From the NCBI GenBank assembly GCA_043497085.1, contig JBIEKI010000008.1: DNA of 64,000 bases, one strand, 5' to 3'. The translations under genes and the position numbers were made by a program. Positions 17,038 to 24,993 of this stretch are shown piece after piece (within the stretch, counting starts at the first letter, position 1; every line of letters starts with the position of its first letter). The notes under the pieces are model-generated. The model was given only the letters and a program-made list of their open reading frames with translations. It was not told the DNA's origin and did no database searches. Source of the DNA: Thalassobacillus sp043497085. GTDB taxonomy: Bacteria; Bacillota; Bacilli; Bacillales; Halobacillaceae.

Positions 17038-18555
17038 TCATACGCCAAGCGGATTGATTGGCTTGCTGCCGTAATAAGAGATGATACTCTTTGTCTCGGT
17101 ATATAAATCAAGCGTTTCTACGCAAAGTTCACGGCCGAAACCAGACTGTTTATAGCCTCCGAATGGTGTGCCCGGGAATGCGGAGAATGGGCAGTTGACC
17201 ATTACGATACCCGCTTCGATCTGGTTAGCTACTCGAGTTGCACGGCCATGATCCTTTGTCCAAACCGCAGAACCTAAACCATAATCACTGTCGTTGGCAA
17301 GCTTGATCACTTCTTTTTCATCACTGAACTTCATGACGACCACCACTGGTCCAAAAATCTCTTCCTGGACCACTTTCATGTCATGGTTGACATCCGTAAT
17401 GATGGTTGGCTCATACCAGTGGCCATTTTCATAACCTTCCACTACCGCCGGCTTCCCGCCAGCCAATACAGTGGCGCCATCTTCAACCGCTGATTTCACA
17501 TAGCCATCAATGACTTCCAGCTGTTGCTGGCTGATAATCGCACCGATGTGCGTATCTTTTTCGAACGGGTTCCCAAGGTTCAGCTTCTTCGTCTTCGCCA
17601 CGAATTTTTCCATGAACTCATCATAGATATCTTCATGAACATATAAACGGGAGCGCGCTTCACAGGACTGCCCGGTGTTGTAGAAAATACCAAATAAGGA
17701 ACCATCAACAGCTGCATCGACATCGGTATCATCAAACACTATGCTAGGAGATTTTCCGCCAAGCTCGAGCGTTACACGTTTCAAAGTCTCGGAAGCCTTT
17801 GCCATGATGTCTTTTCCGATAGGTGTAGAACCGGTGAAGGCCACCTTGTCGACATCTTGATGCTCCACTAAATGGTTACCTGCTTCAGAACCAGAGCCGG
17901 GAACAATGTTGACAACACCTTCCGGAACGCCGGCTTCGATACAAATTTCGCCCATTACAATGGCAGTCAAAGGAGTAAGTGACGCGGGCTTGACGACTAC
18001 GGAACATCCAGCAGCAATTGCCGGAGCTACTTTCCAAGCCGCCATCATCATCGGATAGTTCCAAGGAATGATTTGGGCACAGACACCGACCGGCTCTTTT
18101 TCTGTATAGTTATGGAACGCACCAGGCATGTTGTTGACGGTACCGCGGTGACCGACAATTGCACCTGCATAAAACTCGAAATCTTCAATGGCCTGCATGA
18201 CCTGTCCCTGCGCTGCTGATAGCGTCTTACCTGAATCAAGAATCTCTAACTCTACTAATTCGTTGAAACGGGAACGCATGATACCTGCGATTTTATTCAT
18301 CGTACGTGAGCGCTTGTTGATAGGATAGCGCTTCCATTTTCCGTTATCAAAAGCGTTACGTGCTGCTGCTACGGCGCGATCGACATCTTCAATCGAAGCT
18401 TTGTCCACTTGCGCAATCGCTTCGCCTGTCGCCGGATTATGGATGGTCATTGTTTCACCTGTAGAACTCTCCGTCCGTTCTCCATTAATGATCATTTGGT
18501 AGCGATCACGCTTCATGTCCAACTGTTCTAATTTCTGTTCTTTTACTTGTGCCAT
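17038..18555 (-). CDS. Aldehyde dehydrogenase of the phenylacetate cluster
   Basis: 505-aa NAD(P)-dependent aldehyde dehydrogenase. The catalytic glutamate is in LELGGKSPS, the nucleophilic cysteine in GQSCEARSR (an Arg follows where Gly-Ser is common), and IPWNYP and EIFGPVVVVM are conserved. The first 20 residues are an extra charged extension. In the paa context it is the best candidate for oxidising the ring-cleavage semialdehyde (3-oxo-5,6-dehydrosuberyl-CoA semialdehyde). It lacks the C-terminal MaoC hydratase domain of E. coli PaaZ, so hydrolytic ring opening must be done elsewhere. AAAGGAG precedes the start. Confidence 0.82.
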   Translation of the reverse strand: MAQVKEQKLEQLDMKRDRYQMIINGERTESSTGETMTIHNPATGEAIAQVDKASIEDVDRAVAAARNAFDNGKWKRYPINKRSRTMNKIAGIMRSRFNELVELEILDSGKTLSAAQGQVMQAIEDFEFYAGAIVGHRGTVNNMPGAFHNYTEKEPVGVCAQIIPWNYPMMMAAWKVAPAIAAGCSVVVKPASLTPLTAIVMGEICIEAGVPEGVVNIVPGSGSEAGNHLVEHQDVDKVAFTGSTPIGKDIMAKASETLKRVTLELGGKSPSIVFDDTDVDAAVDGSLFGIFYNTGQSCEARSRLYVHEDIYDEFMEKFVAKTKKLNLGNPFEKDTHIGAIISQQQLEVIDGYVKSAVEDGATVLAGGKPAVVEGYENGHWYEPTIITDVNHDMKVVQEEIFGPVVVVMKFSDEKEVIKLANDSDYGLGSAVWTKDHGRATRVANQIEAGIVMVNCPFSAFPGTPFGGYKQSGFGRELCVETLDLYTETKSIISYYGSKPINPLGV

Positions 18556-18691
18556 AATGTCTCCACTCCTTTTTAAAATTTAATAAGCCTGATTATCTGG
18601 CTCAAGCGCCAGATTGTTGCTCTAATGCTTAATCATTCGCCAGGACCGCCGAATCAACTGCTTCGAAGGCTTAATTAACGTGAAAGAACGC

Positions 18692-19465
18692 TTATTTACC
18701 AACAAACTCTGGCTTGCGCTTCTGTAAAAATGCTTCGACGCCTTCTTTGTAGTCGGCAGTCAGCCCTGTAATGCGCTGTCCCTGGGCTTCTTTTTCCAAA
18801 TACTCATCAAGATCCATCGTCCAGCTCTCTTTTAGGTTACGTTTGATCAATTGGATCGCTTTGGTCGGCATCGATGCCAACCTCTCAGCAAACTGTGTCA
18901 CTTCTGTTTCCAATGAACCTTCCGGAACAACTCTTGTCACCAGTCCGAATTCTTTCGCTTCAGCAGCTGTGATTTTTTCACCGAGAATGGCTAATTCCAG
19001 TGCTTTAGCATGCCCGACGAGGCGAGGCAAGTAATATAGATTACCGGCATCCGGAATCAGTCCCACATGGATGAATGCCTCCACCATGCTCGCCTTTTCG
19101 GAAGCTATCCGGAAATCACAGGCCAGGGCGAGACTCATCCCGGCTCCTGCAGCTACTCCGTTCAGTGCTGCCACAATCGGTTTGTCACAACGCGCTATTT
19201 CTTTAATCATTGGACCGTAATTGGAACGAATGATATCGCCCAGGTTCGTATCCTCATTAACTTCTGATAAATCCTGCCCCGAACAAAAAGCGCGCCCTTC
19301 TCCGGTGATGACGAGGCACCTTACCGATTCATCTCCATTCGCCTGCTTAACAGCTTGCTGTACTTCCTTGTTCATTTGCCCAATGAAAGCATTGAGCTTG
19401 TCAGGCCGGTTCATCGTAATCCATGCGATGTTGTTATGTATCTGGTAGTTGATCGTTTCGAACAT
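18692..19465 (-). CDS. paaG: 1,2-epoxyphenylacetyl-CoA isomerase
   Basis: 257-aa crotonase-fold protein. The oxyanion segments are AFCSGQDLSE and GVAAGAGMSLALACDF. The first hydratase glutamate is absent and the second site reads FIHVGLIPDAG with an aspartate, as in PaaG, which isomerises the ring epoxide to oxepin-CoA. I start at ATG 19465, 5 bases after GAGGAGGG; the longer GTG frame overlaps the ribosome site. It lies 12 bases after the paaF stop in the same operon. Confidence 0.85.
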   Translation of the reverse strand: MFETINYQIHNNIAWITMNRPDKLNAFIGQMNKEVQQAVKQANGDESVRCLVITGEGRAFCSGQDLSEVNEDTNLGDIIRSNYGPMIKEIARCDKPIVAALNGVAAGAGMSLALACDFRIASEKASMVEAFIHVGLIPDAGNLYYLPRLVGHAKALELAILGEKITAAEAKEFGLVTRVVPEGSLETEVTQFAERLASMPTKAIQLIKRNLKESWTMDLDEYLEKEAQGQRITGLTADYKEGVEAFLQKRKPEFVGK

Positions 19466-19476
19466 GGTATCCCTCC

Positions 19477-20253
19477 TCACTTCCCTTTGAAGTCTGGGCG
19501 CCGCTTCTCAAGAAAAGCGCTCATTCCTTCCTTTTGATCATCAGAAGCGAATAATAAATAAAAATTCTTCCGTTCCAGCTGCATACCTTCATCAAGCGGG
19601 TGATCGACGGCTTTGTCGACAGCCTCCTTGATTAACCGCAACGATAGCGGTGGTTGTTTTACCAGCCTGCGTGCAAATGCTTCTGTTTCCTCAAACAATA
19701 GTTCAGGTGCAGTCAGACGGGTTACTACCCCATAGTTATAAGCTTTCCGTGCACTCATTTTATCCCCTGTCCATAACCATTCCAGAGCTTGCGGTTTTCC
19801 TAACAATTTGGTCAGACGCTGTGTCCCCCCTGCGCCTGGCATCACCCCAATGTTCACTTCTGGAAAACCGAATGCCGCCGTATCTGCTGCAAAAATCATG
19901 TCACACGCCAGTGCCAGTTCGAATCCTCCCCCCAGAGCAAATCCGTGTACAGCACAAAGGACTGGCTTTTTCACTTTAGCGATCCGATCCCAATCCGCAA
20001 AAGGATTGTTCATCTCAAAATCGATCGGTCCATCTCCAGCCATTTCATCAATGTCAGCCCCGGCAGCAAATGCGCGGCCATTCCCACTTAGCATGATCAC
20101 TTTCACATCATCACTTCGGTCGAACATTTCCATTGCTGAGATAACCTCTGTAACCATCCCCCGGTTCAGCGCATTAAGAACTTTTGGGCGGTCCAGTTGA
20201 ATCGAAGCCACCTGATCTTTGACGCTTGTTCGGATGAATGTAAAATCACTCAT
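19477..20253 (-). CDS. paaF: Enoyl-CoA hydratase (2,3-dehydroadipyl-CoA)
   Basis: 258-aa crotonase with both catalytic glutamates in place: GFALGGGFELALACD and FGFPEVNIGVMPGAGG. This is the true hydratase pattern, fitting PaaF, which hydrates 2,3-dehydroadipyl-CoA. AGADIDEM forms the first oxyanion loop. The ATG overlaps the end of the EthD-like gene by 8 bases, so translation is coupled. It differs clearly from the isomerase-type paralogue next to it, so the two are not a recent duplication. Confidence 0.85.
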   Translation of the reverse strand: MSDFTFIRTSVKDQVASIQLDRPKVLNALNRGMVTEVISAMEMFDRSDDVKVIMLSGNGRAFAAGADIDEMAGDGPIDFEMNNPFADWDRIAKVKKPVLCAVHGFALGGGFELALACDMIFAADTAAFGFPEVNIGVMPGAGGTQRLTKLLGKPQALEWLWTGDKMSARKAYNYGVVTRLTAPELLFEETEAFARRLVKQPPLSLRLIKEAVDKAVDHPLDEGMQLERKNFYLLFASDDQKEGMSAFLEKRRPDFKGK

Positions 20254-20554
20254 CTACTTCTTCTCCAACCATCAAGGTGACATAATCACCCGCAAACCCC
20301 ATTAAATCTTTCCCGGAAGCTTTACCTTCGTCCGTTTTCATCGCTTCCTGCAAAGCATCGTAGCTGTCATAATACATTTCGCACATCAGGTAGTATTTTC
20401 CTTCTCCACCCATCGGAGACCCTGTGACTCTCGTAACCTTCATTTCTCTTAAACCAGGTATTTTCGCTGTGATAGGCGCATGGGTGTTGAAATAATGTTC
20501 ATCAAATTTTTCTTTGTCCTCCGGGTGTTTGTAGAGTGCGATCATTTTAACCAT
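20246..20554 (-). CDS. EthD-family dimeric ferredoxin-like-fold protein
   Basis: 102-aa protein of the EthD/dimeric alpha-beta barrel family (KMIALYKHPEDKEKFDEHYFNTHAP pattern split over residues 3-27, with the conserved histidines). The biochemical role of EthD proteins is unclear; some help degrade small organic molecules. It is embedded between paaD and paaF with an 8-base overlap to paaF, so it belongs to the phenylacetate operon. Possible roles are guarding against toxic oxepin or epoxide by-products, or a ring-lactone step; both are speculation. Confidence 0.8.
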   Translation of the reverse strand: MVKMIALYKHPEDKEKFDEHYFNTHAPITAKIPGLREMKVTRVTGSPMGGEGKYYLMCEMYYDSYDALQEAMKTDEGKASGKDLMGFAGDYVTLMVGEEVDE

Positions 20555-20628
20555 ATTCCATCATCCTTTCCTGAGTTATTAAAAAGAGCTGTCTGACTTT
20601 CCCCTTATCCTGAGCCTTTCTATTACAA

Positions 20629-21126
20629 TTACATCATGGTGGATACAGGCTTCATCGCTTCAAAAGGGTTCTTACATTGCTTGCAATATAAAATACTGCG
20701 GCAGGCGGTAGGGCCAAAAATGTTTTCCATGGTAGTGTATGTCGAATGACAATACGGACAATCAACATGCCATGCACCATCCGGTCCAGGTTTCTCAGGT
20801 GGAGGGGCTATCCCGAACTCCTTCAATCGCTCACGACCCTCCGATGTGATCCGCTCTGAAGTCCATGCCGGGTGGTAAATAAATGTCATATTTACTCTCT
20901 CCACCCATTCCAGCTCCAGTAGTTTGTTTTCTACGTTAGTCTTGATAATTTCCAATGCCGGGCATCCCATGAATGTGGGCAGCATCTCTACATGGACGGA
21001 TGACTCTGCGATCGCTATATTTTCGACCATTCCTAAATCCAGCACGCTGACAGAATCGATTTCAGGATCTTTCACTTGCGCAAGCATTTCCCGAACAGAC
21101 TGTTCTGAAGTTGACACCAGGCTCAT
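20629..21126 (-). CDS. paaD: Phenylacetyl-CoA epoxidase assembly protein PaaD
   Basis: 165-aa protein. The N-terminal MIP18/DUF59 domain (QVKDPEIDSVSVLDLGMVE) is followed by a zinc-binding tail with CPYC and CKQC pairs (residues about 122-160). PaaD proteins help mature the metal centre of the epoxidase. The ATG at 21126 lies 7 bases after AAGGAGG; the in-frame GTG at 21132 is inside that spacing. Twenty-six bases separate it from paaC in the same operon. Confidence 0.9.
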   Translation of the reverse strand: MSLVSTSEQSVREMLAQVKDPEIDSVSVLDLGMVENIAIAESSVHVEMLPTFMGCPALEIIKTNVENKLLELEWVERVNMTFIYHPAWTSERITSEGRERLKEFGIAPPPEKPGPDGAWHVDCPYCHSTYTTMENIFGPTACRSILYCKQCKNPFEAMKPVSTMM

Positions 21127-21152
21127 GGCCACCCCTCCTTTCCTGTTTTTAA

Positions 21153-21965
21153 TTACCAGCTGGCGACCGGATCTTGCTTGTATACTTCTCCCAACGTAGC
21201 GAGGGCACTGTTCAAGTCTTCCGTATGGACACCCTCTCGTCCGTTACCACGTTTTGCCTGAACGGGCGGGAGAGAAATTGGAAGTGACTCGAATACCTTA
21301 TCCATCTCATTGTGCCAGCGCTGAGACAGCAATTTTTCCTCTTCAATCAGTCCTAGTGCAGCCATATCAGCCCCCTTTGGACCGAGCGTCAATACACCTT
21401 CCATATCCGCACATACTTTATCGATCGCATTTTTCATCCGTTCTGGCGCTTCACCTTTAGCAGTAACCAGCTGCGTGAACCACGTTTTCCAATGAAGCAG
21501 ATGGTAGTATAATTCCATATTGATTTTCACAGCCGCGTCAGCCAGCGGCTGGTAGGAAGAATTCTTTAAAGACTCGATGCGAACTTTCTTTGCCTGGGCA
21601 TAAAAATAATGACGAACTACCGCAAAAGCCCAGTCGTAGAGAGGCTTCTTCAGATAATGTCCAGGACCGTTGACCTCTTCCAGTAAAATCGCGTTTTTCC
21701 TCTGACCTGCTTCGCGGCCATGAGCAAGCGCATCCGCATCACCTTCTCCTAAATCTTCGAGAAGCTGATAGTAGATGGCCGCATGCCCCATCGTGTCCTG
21801 ATTGATAGAAGAAAATGCCACATCCTCTTCAATATGCGGGGCGAGGCCAAGCCACTCTGAACCACGGAAAGCGATAATGAAATCATCATCCGCCAACTGA
21901 TACAGCAATTCTGTGACGGCTGTCTTAAATTTAGGATCTGCTTTCGCTTCTTGAACTGAGTTCAT
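21153..21965 (-). CDS. paaC: Phenylacetyl-CoA epoxidase structural subunit PaaC
   Basis: 270-aa ferritin-like protein, the structural partner of PaaA. It keeps the overall fold (TELLYQLADDDFIIAFRGSEWLGLAPHIEED) but not the full set of iron ligands, as expected for PaaC. The preferred ATG at 21965 forms an ATGA overlap with the paaB stop, which implies coupled translation. The longer frame to 21986 would start inside paaB without a ribosome site. Confidence 0.9.
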   Translation of the reverse strand: MNSVQEAKADPKFKTAVTELLYQLADDDFIIAFRGSEWLGLAPHIEEDVAFSSINQDTMGHAAIYYQLLEDLGEGDADALAHGREAGQRKNAILLEEVNGPGHYLKKPLYDWAFAVVRHYFYAQAKKVRIESLKNSSYQPLADAAVKINMELYYHLLHWKTWFTQLVTAKGEAPERMKNAIDKVCADMEGVLTLGPKGADMAALGLIEEEKLLSQRWHNEMDKVFESLPISLPPVQAKRGNGREGVHTEDLNSALATLGEVYKQDPVASW

Positions 21966-22315
21966 TTTTTGCCGTCCCCTCCCCATGACAAGATTTCTTT
22001 CTCATCCAGAATATTTTGTTCATAGTGACGCCATTTTTTCTTCAAGTAGCCATACCCTTTTGTGTTGCGGTATTCTTTGTTATCCAGCCGCTGCAGCGAC
22101 CCCTTTTCTTCCTGTGTCATTTTCCGGATATGTGAACGTTTCACTACCCAGATATCTGCGACAGGCTGCCTGCGCATGAAGTTTTCCTGCGCCATCACCA
22201 GAGCTATTTCTTCATTCGGAGCCAGCAGGCTGAACTGATGCTGCACCTGATCACCATTAGACTTACTGCTGAACACCTCGAATTCCTGATAAAACTCTCG
22301 CCCATTATTTGTCAT
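21962..22315 (-). CDS. paaB: Phenylacetyl-CoA epoxidase subunit PaaB
   Basis: 117-aa small subunit of the ring-1,2-epoxidase. Its core (FYQEFEVFSSKSN, ENFMRRQPVADIWVVKRSHI) is typical; the C-terminal tail is some 20 residues longer than in the E. coli protein and highly charged. The ATG at 22315 has GGGGGG just upstream, while the open frame to 22342 has no ribosome site. It sits between paaA and paaC with tight spacing. Confidence 0.88.
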   Translation of the reverse strand: MTNNGREFYQEFEVFSSKSNGDQVQHQFSLLAPNEEIALVMAQENFMRRQPVADIWVVKRSHIRKMTQEEKGSLQRLDNKEYRNTKGYGYLKKKWRHYEQNILDEKEILSWGGDGKK

Positions 22316-22345
22316 ATCCATCCCCCCGTCATTATCCTGCATTTT

Positions 22346-23314
22346 TTAAACTACAGCTCCATCAGGACTCAATGCTTCGCGTACCCAGGCATTATTTTCA
22401 TAAGCTGTAATCCTGAGGTCCAGCCGATCCTTTGACTTAGGTCCATTATTCCGTACGATATTTTTAAATTCATTCCAGTCCGGCTGCTGATACACCCATT
22501 GTTGTTTTTCCTTATCGTAATGAAGCGTTTCATCTGGAATCGTTAAACCCAGGGAAAGAACTCTCGGAATATATTTATCTAGAAAAGCTTGACGCAATTC
22601 TTCATTCGTTTTTGTACGGATACGATATTTAATGGTCGTATCCTGCTTCGATGTTCCTGTTGTGGTGGCACTCGCCGGCCCAAAGAACATCAACAGCGAT
22701 TCCCACCAACGGTCGATCGCATCCTGTATCAATGCCCGCTGCTCTTCTGTTCCTTCTGCCAAAGCCATGATAATTGCCTCTCCGTGCTGGGCATGAAAAA
22801 CTTCTTCTGCACAGATTCGTTTCAAGGCACGGGCATATGGACCATAAGAAGCTTTCAGCATATTCGTCTGAGTAATAATAGCAGCGCCATCAACGAGCCA
22901 GCCTATCAAACCGGCATCCCCCCACGTAGGGGCAGGCATATGAAAGACATTATGAAACTTCAAATCTCCTCTGAATAAATCTTGCATGATCTCTTCCCGT
23001 GTTCTTCCCATCGGTTTCATTAAATCCTCTGCAACTCTCAACAACAGCTGGCCATGACCCATTTCATCCTGAACTTTAGCCATAATTCCGAGCTTTCTCC
23101 GTAATGAGGGTGCTTTCGGTACCCATTCTTTTTCAGGAAGTGCCCCCATGATTTCACTAATTCCATGCATGGAAATCAATTTAATTAATGTCATCCGGTA
23201 ATCATCCGGCATCCAGTCATCCGCTTCGATTTTTTCTCCTCGTTCGATACGCTCCATAAATTGCGAATGCTTCTCTTCTTCTGATAAGCGATCATAAGAT
23301 AAAGTCGTTGACAT
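22346..23314 (-). CDS. paaA: Phenylacetyl-CoA epoxidase catalytic subunit PaaA
   Basis: 322-aa diiron subunit that inserts oxygen across the ring of phenylacetyl-CoA. Iron-ligand motifs are visible: DEMGHGQ (E84, H87) and CAEEVFHAQHGEA (E170 or E171, H174). It is the first gene of the operon, with a GGGAGG ribosome site at good spacing and about 500 non-coding bases upstream that carry repeats of a palindromic motif. No PaaE-type reductase gene follows, so the electron donor must be encoded elsewhere. Confidence 0.93.
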   Translation of the reverse strand: MSTTLSYDRLSEEEKHSQFMERIERGEKIEADDWMPDDYRMTLIKLISMHGISEIMGALPEKEWVPKAPSLRRKLGIMAKVQDEMGHGQLLLRVAEDLMKPMGRTREEIMQDLFRGDLKFHNVFHMPAPTWGDAGLIGWLVDGAAIITQTNMLKASYGPYARALKRICAEEVFHAQHGEAIIMALAEGTEEQRALIQDAIDRWWESLLMFFGPASATTTGTSKQDTTIKYRIRTKTNEELRQAFLDKYIPRVLSLGLTIPDETLHYDKEKQQWVYQQPDWNEFKNIVRNNGPKSKDRLDLRITAYENNAWVREALSPDGAVV

Positions 23315-23470
23315 CTCATTACCTCCCTTTTATTCATCACGATTGATAAACGCCAATAAATTAATATGTCATGCCAGGCAGACAGTCATTTCTTTTGAAT
23401 AATCAAGTCTTATAGTTTTTAATGGATGATCAACAATTTTTATGTAAGGGACATAAACAATATTATTTAT

Positions 23471-23530
23471 ATAACGTTATAAAATCGTAACGATGAATAA
23501 GTGTTATATTATTTAACCTAACGATAACGT
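23471..23530 (-). promoter_or_regulatory. Cluster of palindromic motifs upstream of paaA
   Basis: ATAACGTTAT (23471-23480) is a perfect palindrome; ATCGTAACGAT (23484-23494) is a perfect palindrome with a single central base; ACGATAACGT follows at 23521-23530. All share AACGAT/ATAACG. They are 160-215 bases before the paaA ATG. A regulator such as PaaX may bind here, although they do not match the E. coli PaaX box. A weak cre-like TCAATACGTTTTCA lies at 23547-23560. Confidence 0.5.
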
Positions 23531-23577
23531 GCAAATAGTGAAAAGTCAATACGTTTTCAGAAAATTATAAAGAATTC

Positions 23578-23761
23578 AAAAGCGGAAGATGCCGTTTAAC
23601 GACGATTGGACTGGACTGCACCGGAGGAGATAAAGGAAACACGATGAGCAGAGTGAATCGATGTTAACTTATCGTACGCAGGTGAAGGAAGTACACGAGT
23701 CGTTGGTAGCTGGAGCTGGACGATCAAAAGCGTAAGTTACCGGTTAACGACGATTGGACTG
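23578..23761. repeat. R4 repeat with two 36-base direct repeats
   Basis: Two near-identical 36-base units (23578-23613 and 23726-23761) begin AAAAGCG, end TTAACGACGATTGGACTG, and differ at five positions. The 112 bases between include GTAGCTGGAGCTGGA, an end also found in R2. The element is non-coding and fills much of 23531-23768. Confidence 0.65.
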
Positions 23762-23799
23762 AAAAAAAATAGCCTTCCATTTTCCAATGGTCGGCTATT
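23760..23799 (-). terminator. Terminator of the LacI-family gene
   Basis: AATAGCC / GGCTATT outer stem with an inner CCATT / AATGG stem, followed by eight T on the minus strand, 18 bases after the stop codon. Confidence 0.85.
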
Positions 23800-23817
23800 A
23801 CTACTCTCATCATTTTC

Positions 23818-24780
23818 CTATACGGTTTTTCGTTCAACCAGCTCAAACGGTAAAGCTTTATGAATGATTTTTACGTCCTGGATTGCTTGCAGAAACGCTT
23901 CCTTACCTATGCTTGGAAGCGGAAGACGGATGGTAGTAATCTGGAGAGCTTTTGCCAACGGCTGATCATCAAATCCGATGACCGCCAGACGCTCCGGTAT
24001 CGAAACTCCCAGCTTTTCGGCTTCCAGGATGATTCCTGCTGCCACTAAATCATTCGTTACCACAAGAGCGGTTGGCGCTTCTTTCATATCACGCCATTCC
24101 CTGAGCACGCGTGCTCCATCTTCCATATGTAAACATTGCTCAAAAATCCACTGCTCCATCACTGGCTCCCCAATTTCAGCTAGTTGATCACAATAGGCTT
24201 CATGTCGCTTCTGACTATTGCTTCCTTTTCTTCTGCCGATACAGTAGCCAATTTTCCGATGCCCTTTTTGTATCAGCAATTCCATCCCCCGCTGAAAAGC
24301 TTGATAGTGATCGATATAAATCGCTGAAATCTGATTATCCACTTTATTCTCACAGACAACCACCGGACCATATGCACGATACTCTTTCAGTATATTCCAA
24401 GGAGAACTTCGCGAAGTGAAAATAACCCCATCTACCTGCTTCAGTGGCAGCATATCGAGTGCTTCCATTTCTTTATCCACGTGATAATTGGTCTGAATCA
24501 CCATCAACTTATATCCTTTTGCTTCTGCGGCGTCAGCAATCCCCTCTAAAAGCCGGCTGAAGTAAGGATGGTTGATATAAGGAAGAACGACTCCAATGAC
24601 AAAGGTCTTCCCTTTTGATAGGTGGACGGCGTTGATATTCTGCTGGTAATCGAGCTGCTGCACCGCCTGCCAAACCGCTTTCCTTTTCTCCTCTTTAACG
24701 TATGGATGGTTGTTCAAGACACGGGAAACCGTAGCAACGGAAACCTGTGCAAGTTTGGCAATATCACGGATGTTGCTCAT
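23818..24780 (-). CDS. LacI/GalR-family transcriptional regulator
   Basis: 320-aa repressor. The helix-turn-helix and hinge are at residues 5-55 (IAKLAQVSVATVSRVLNNHPYVKEE in two parts), followed by a periplasmic-binding-protein-like sugar-sensing domain (FVIGVVLPYINHPYFSRLLEGI, VIGFDDQPLAKAL). A perfect 14-bp palindrome in its upstream region is probably its own operator. It has no sugar transport or catabolic genes next to it; only a 42-aa peptide gene is divergent. The effector is therefore unknown. Confidence 0.9.
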   Translation of the reverse strand: MSNIRDIAKLAQVSVATVSRVLNNHPYVKEEKRKAVWQAVQQLDYQQNINAVHLSKGKTFVIGVVLPYINHPYFSRLLEGIADAAEAKGYKLMVIQTNYHVDKEMEALDMLPLKQVDGVIFTSRSSPWNILKEYRAYGPVVVCENKVDNQISAIYIDHYQAFQRGMELLIQKGHRKIGYCIGRRKGSNSQKRHEAYCDQLAEIGEPVMEQWIFEQCLHMEDGARVLREWRDMKEAPTALVVTNDLVAAGIILEAEKLGVSIPERLAVIGFDDQPLAKALQITTIRLPLPSIGKEAFLQAIQDVKIIHKALPFELVERKTV

Positions 24781-24814
24781 GTATTTCCCTCCTTACTGAA
24801 AATTATCCTTGCTC

Positions 24815-24828
24815 TGAAACGCGTTTCA
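24815..24828. promoter_or_regulatory. Perfect palindromic LacI-family operator
   Basis: TGAAACGCGTTTCA, a perfect 14-bp palindrome with the central CG typical of LacI-family operators, between the regulator (start 24780) and the divergent small gene (start 24865). It also fits the CcpA cre pattern loosely. Autoregulation and control of the small gene are inferred. Confidence 0.75.
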
Positions 24829-24864
24829 TAAATTAAAGTATAACCAACAAAGGAGGTGCGAAAC

Positions 24865-24993
24865 ATGACAGGTTTAATCGTATTATTCGTTATGTGCACA
24901 ACAGTCCTTGCTGCGGCTCACTCAGTCGTAAAAGAAAATCACAATAATGAACCGCACAGTATGCAGAGCTTCAACGATTACTTCGTCAAATGA
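24865..24993 (+). CDS. 42-aa membrane peptide divergent from the LacI regulator
   Basis: A reading frame of 43 codons with an ideal AAAGGAGGTG ribosome site 6 bases before ATG. The product has an N-terminal hydrophobic helix (residues 2-20, GLIVLFVMCTTVLAAAH) and a polar, His/Asn-rich tail ending NDYFVK. It could be a single-pass membrane peptide or a small secreted one. The last 16 bases overlap the end of the convergent glycosylase gene. Unknown function; the operator next to it suggests carbohydrate-linked control. Confidence 0.65.
   Translation: MTGLIVLFVMCTTVLAAAHSVVKENHNNEPHSMQSFNDYFVK

Noticed and set aside
17038..18555. PaaZ fusion protein
   Set aside because: At 505 residues only the aldehyde dehydrogenase domain is present; the MaoC-type hydratase domain is missing.
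23578..23761. A small CRISPR array
   Set aside because: There are only two repeat units, 112 bases apart, with no cas genes; the pattern fits a known type of Bacillaceae intergenic repeat.
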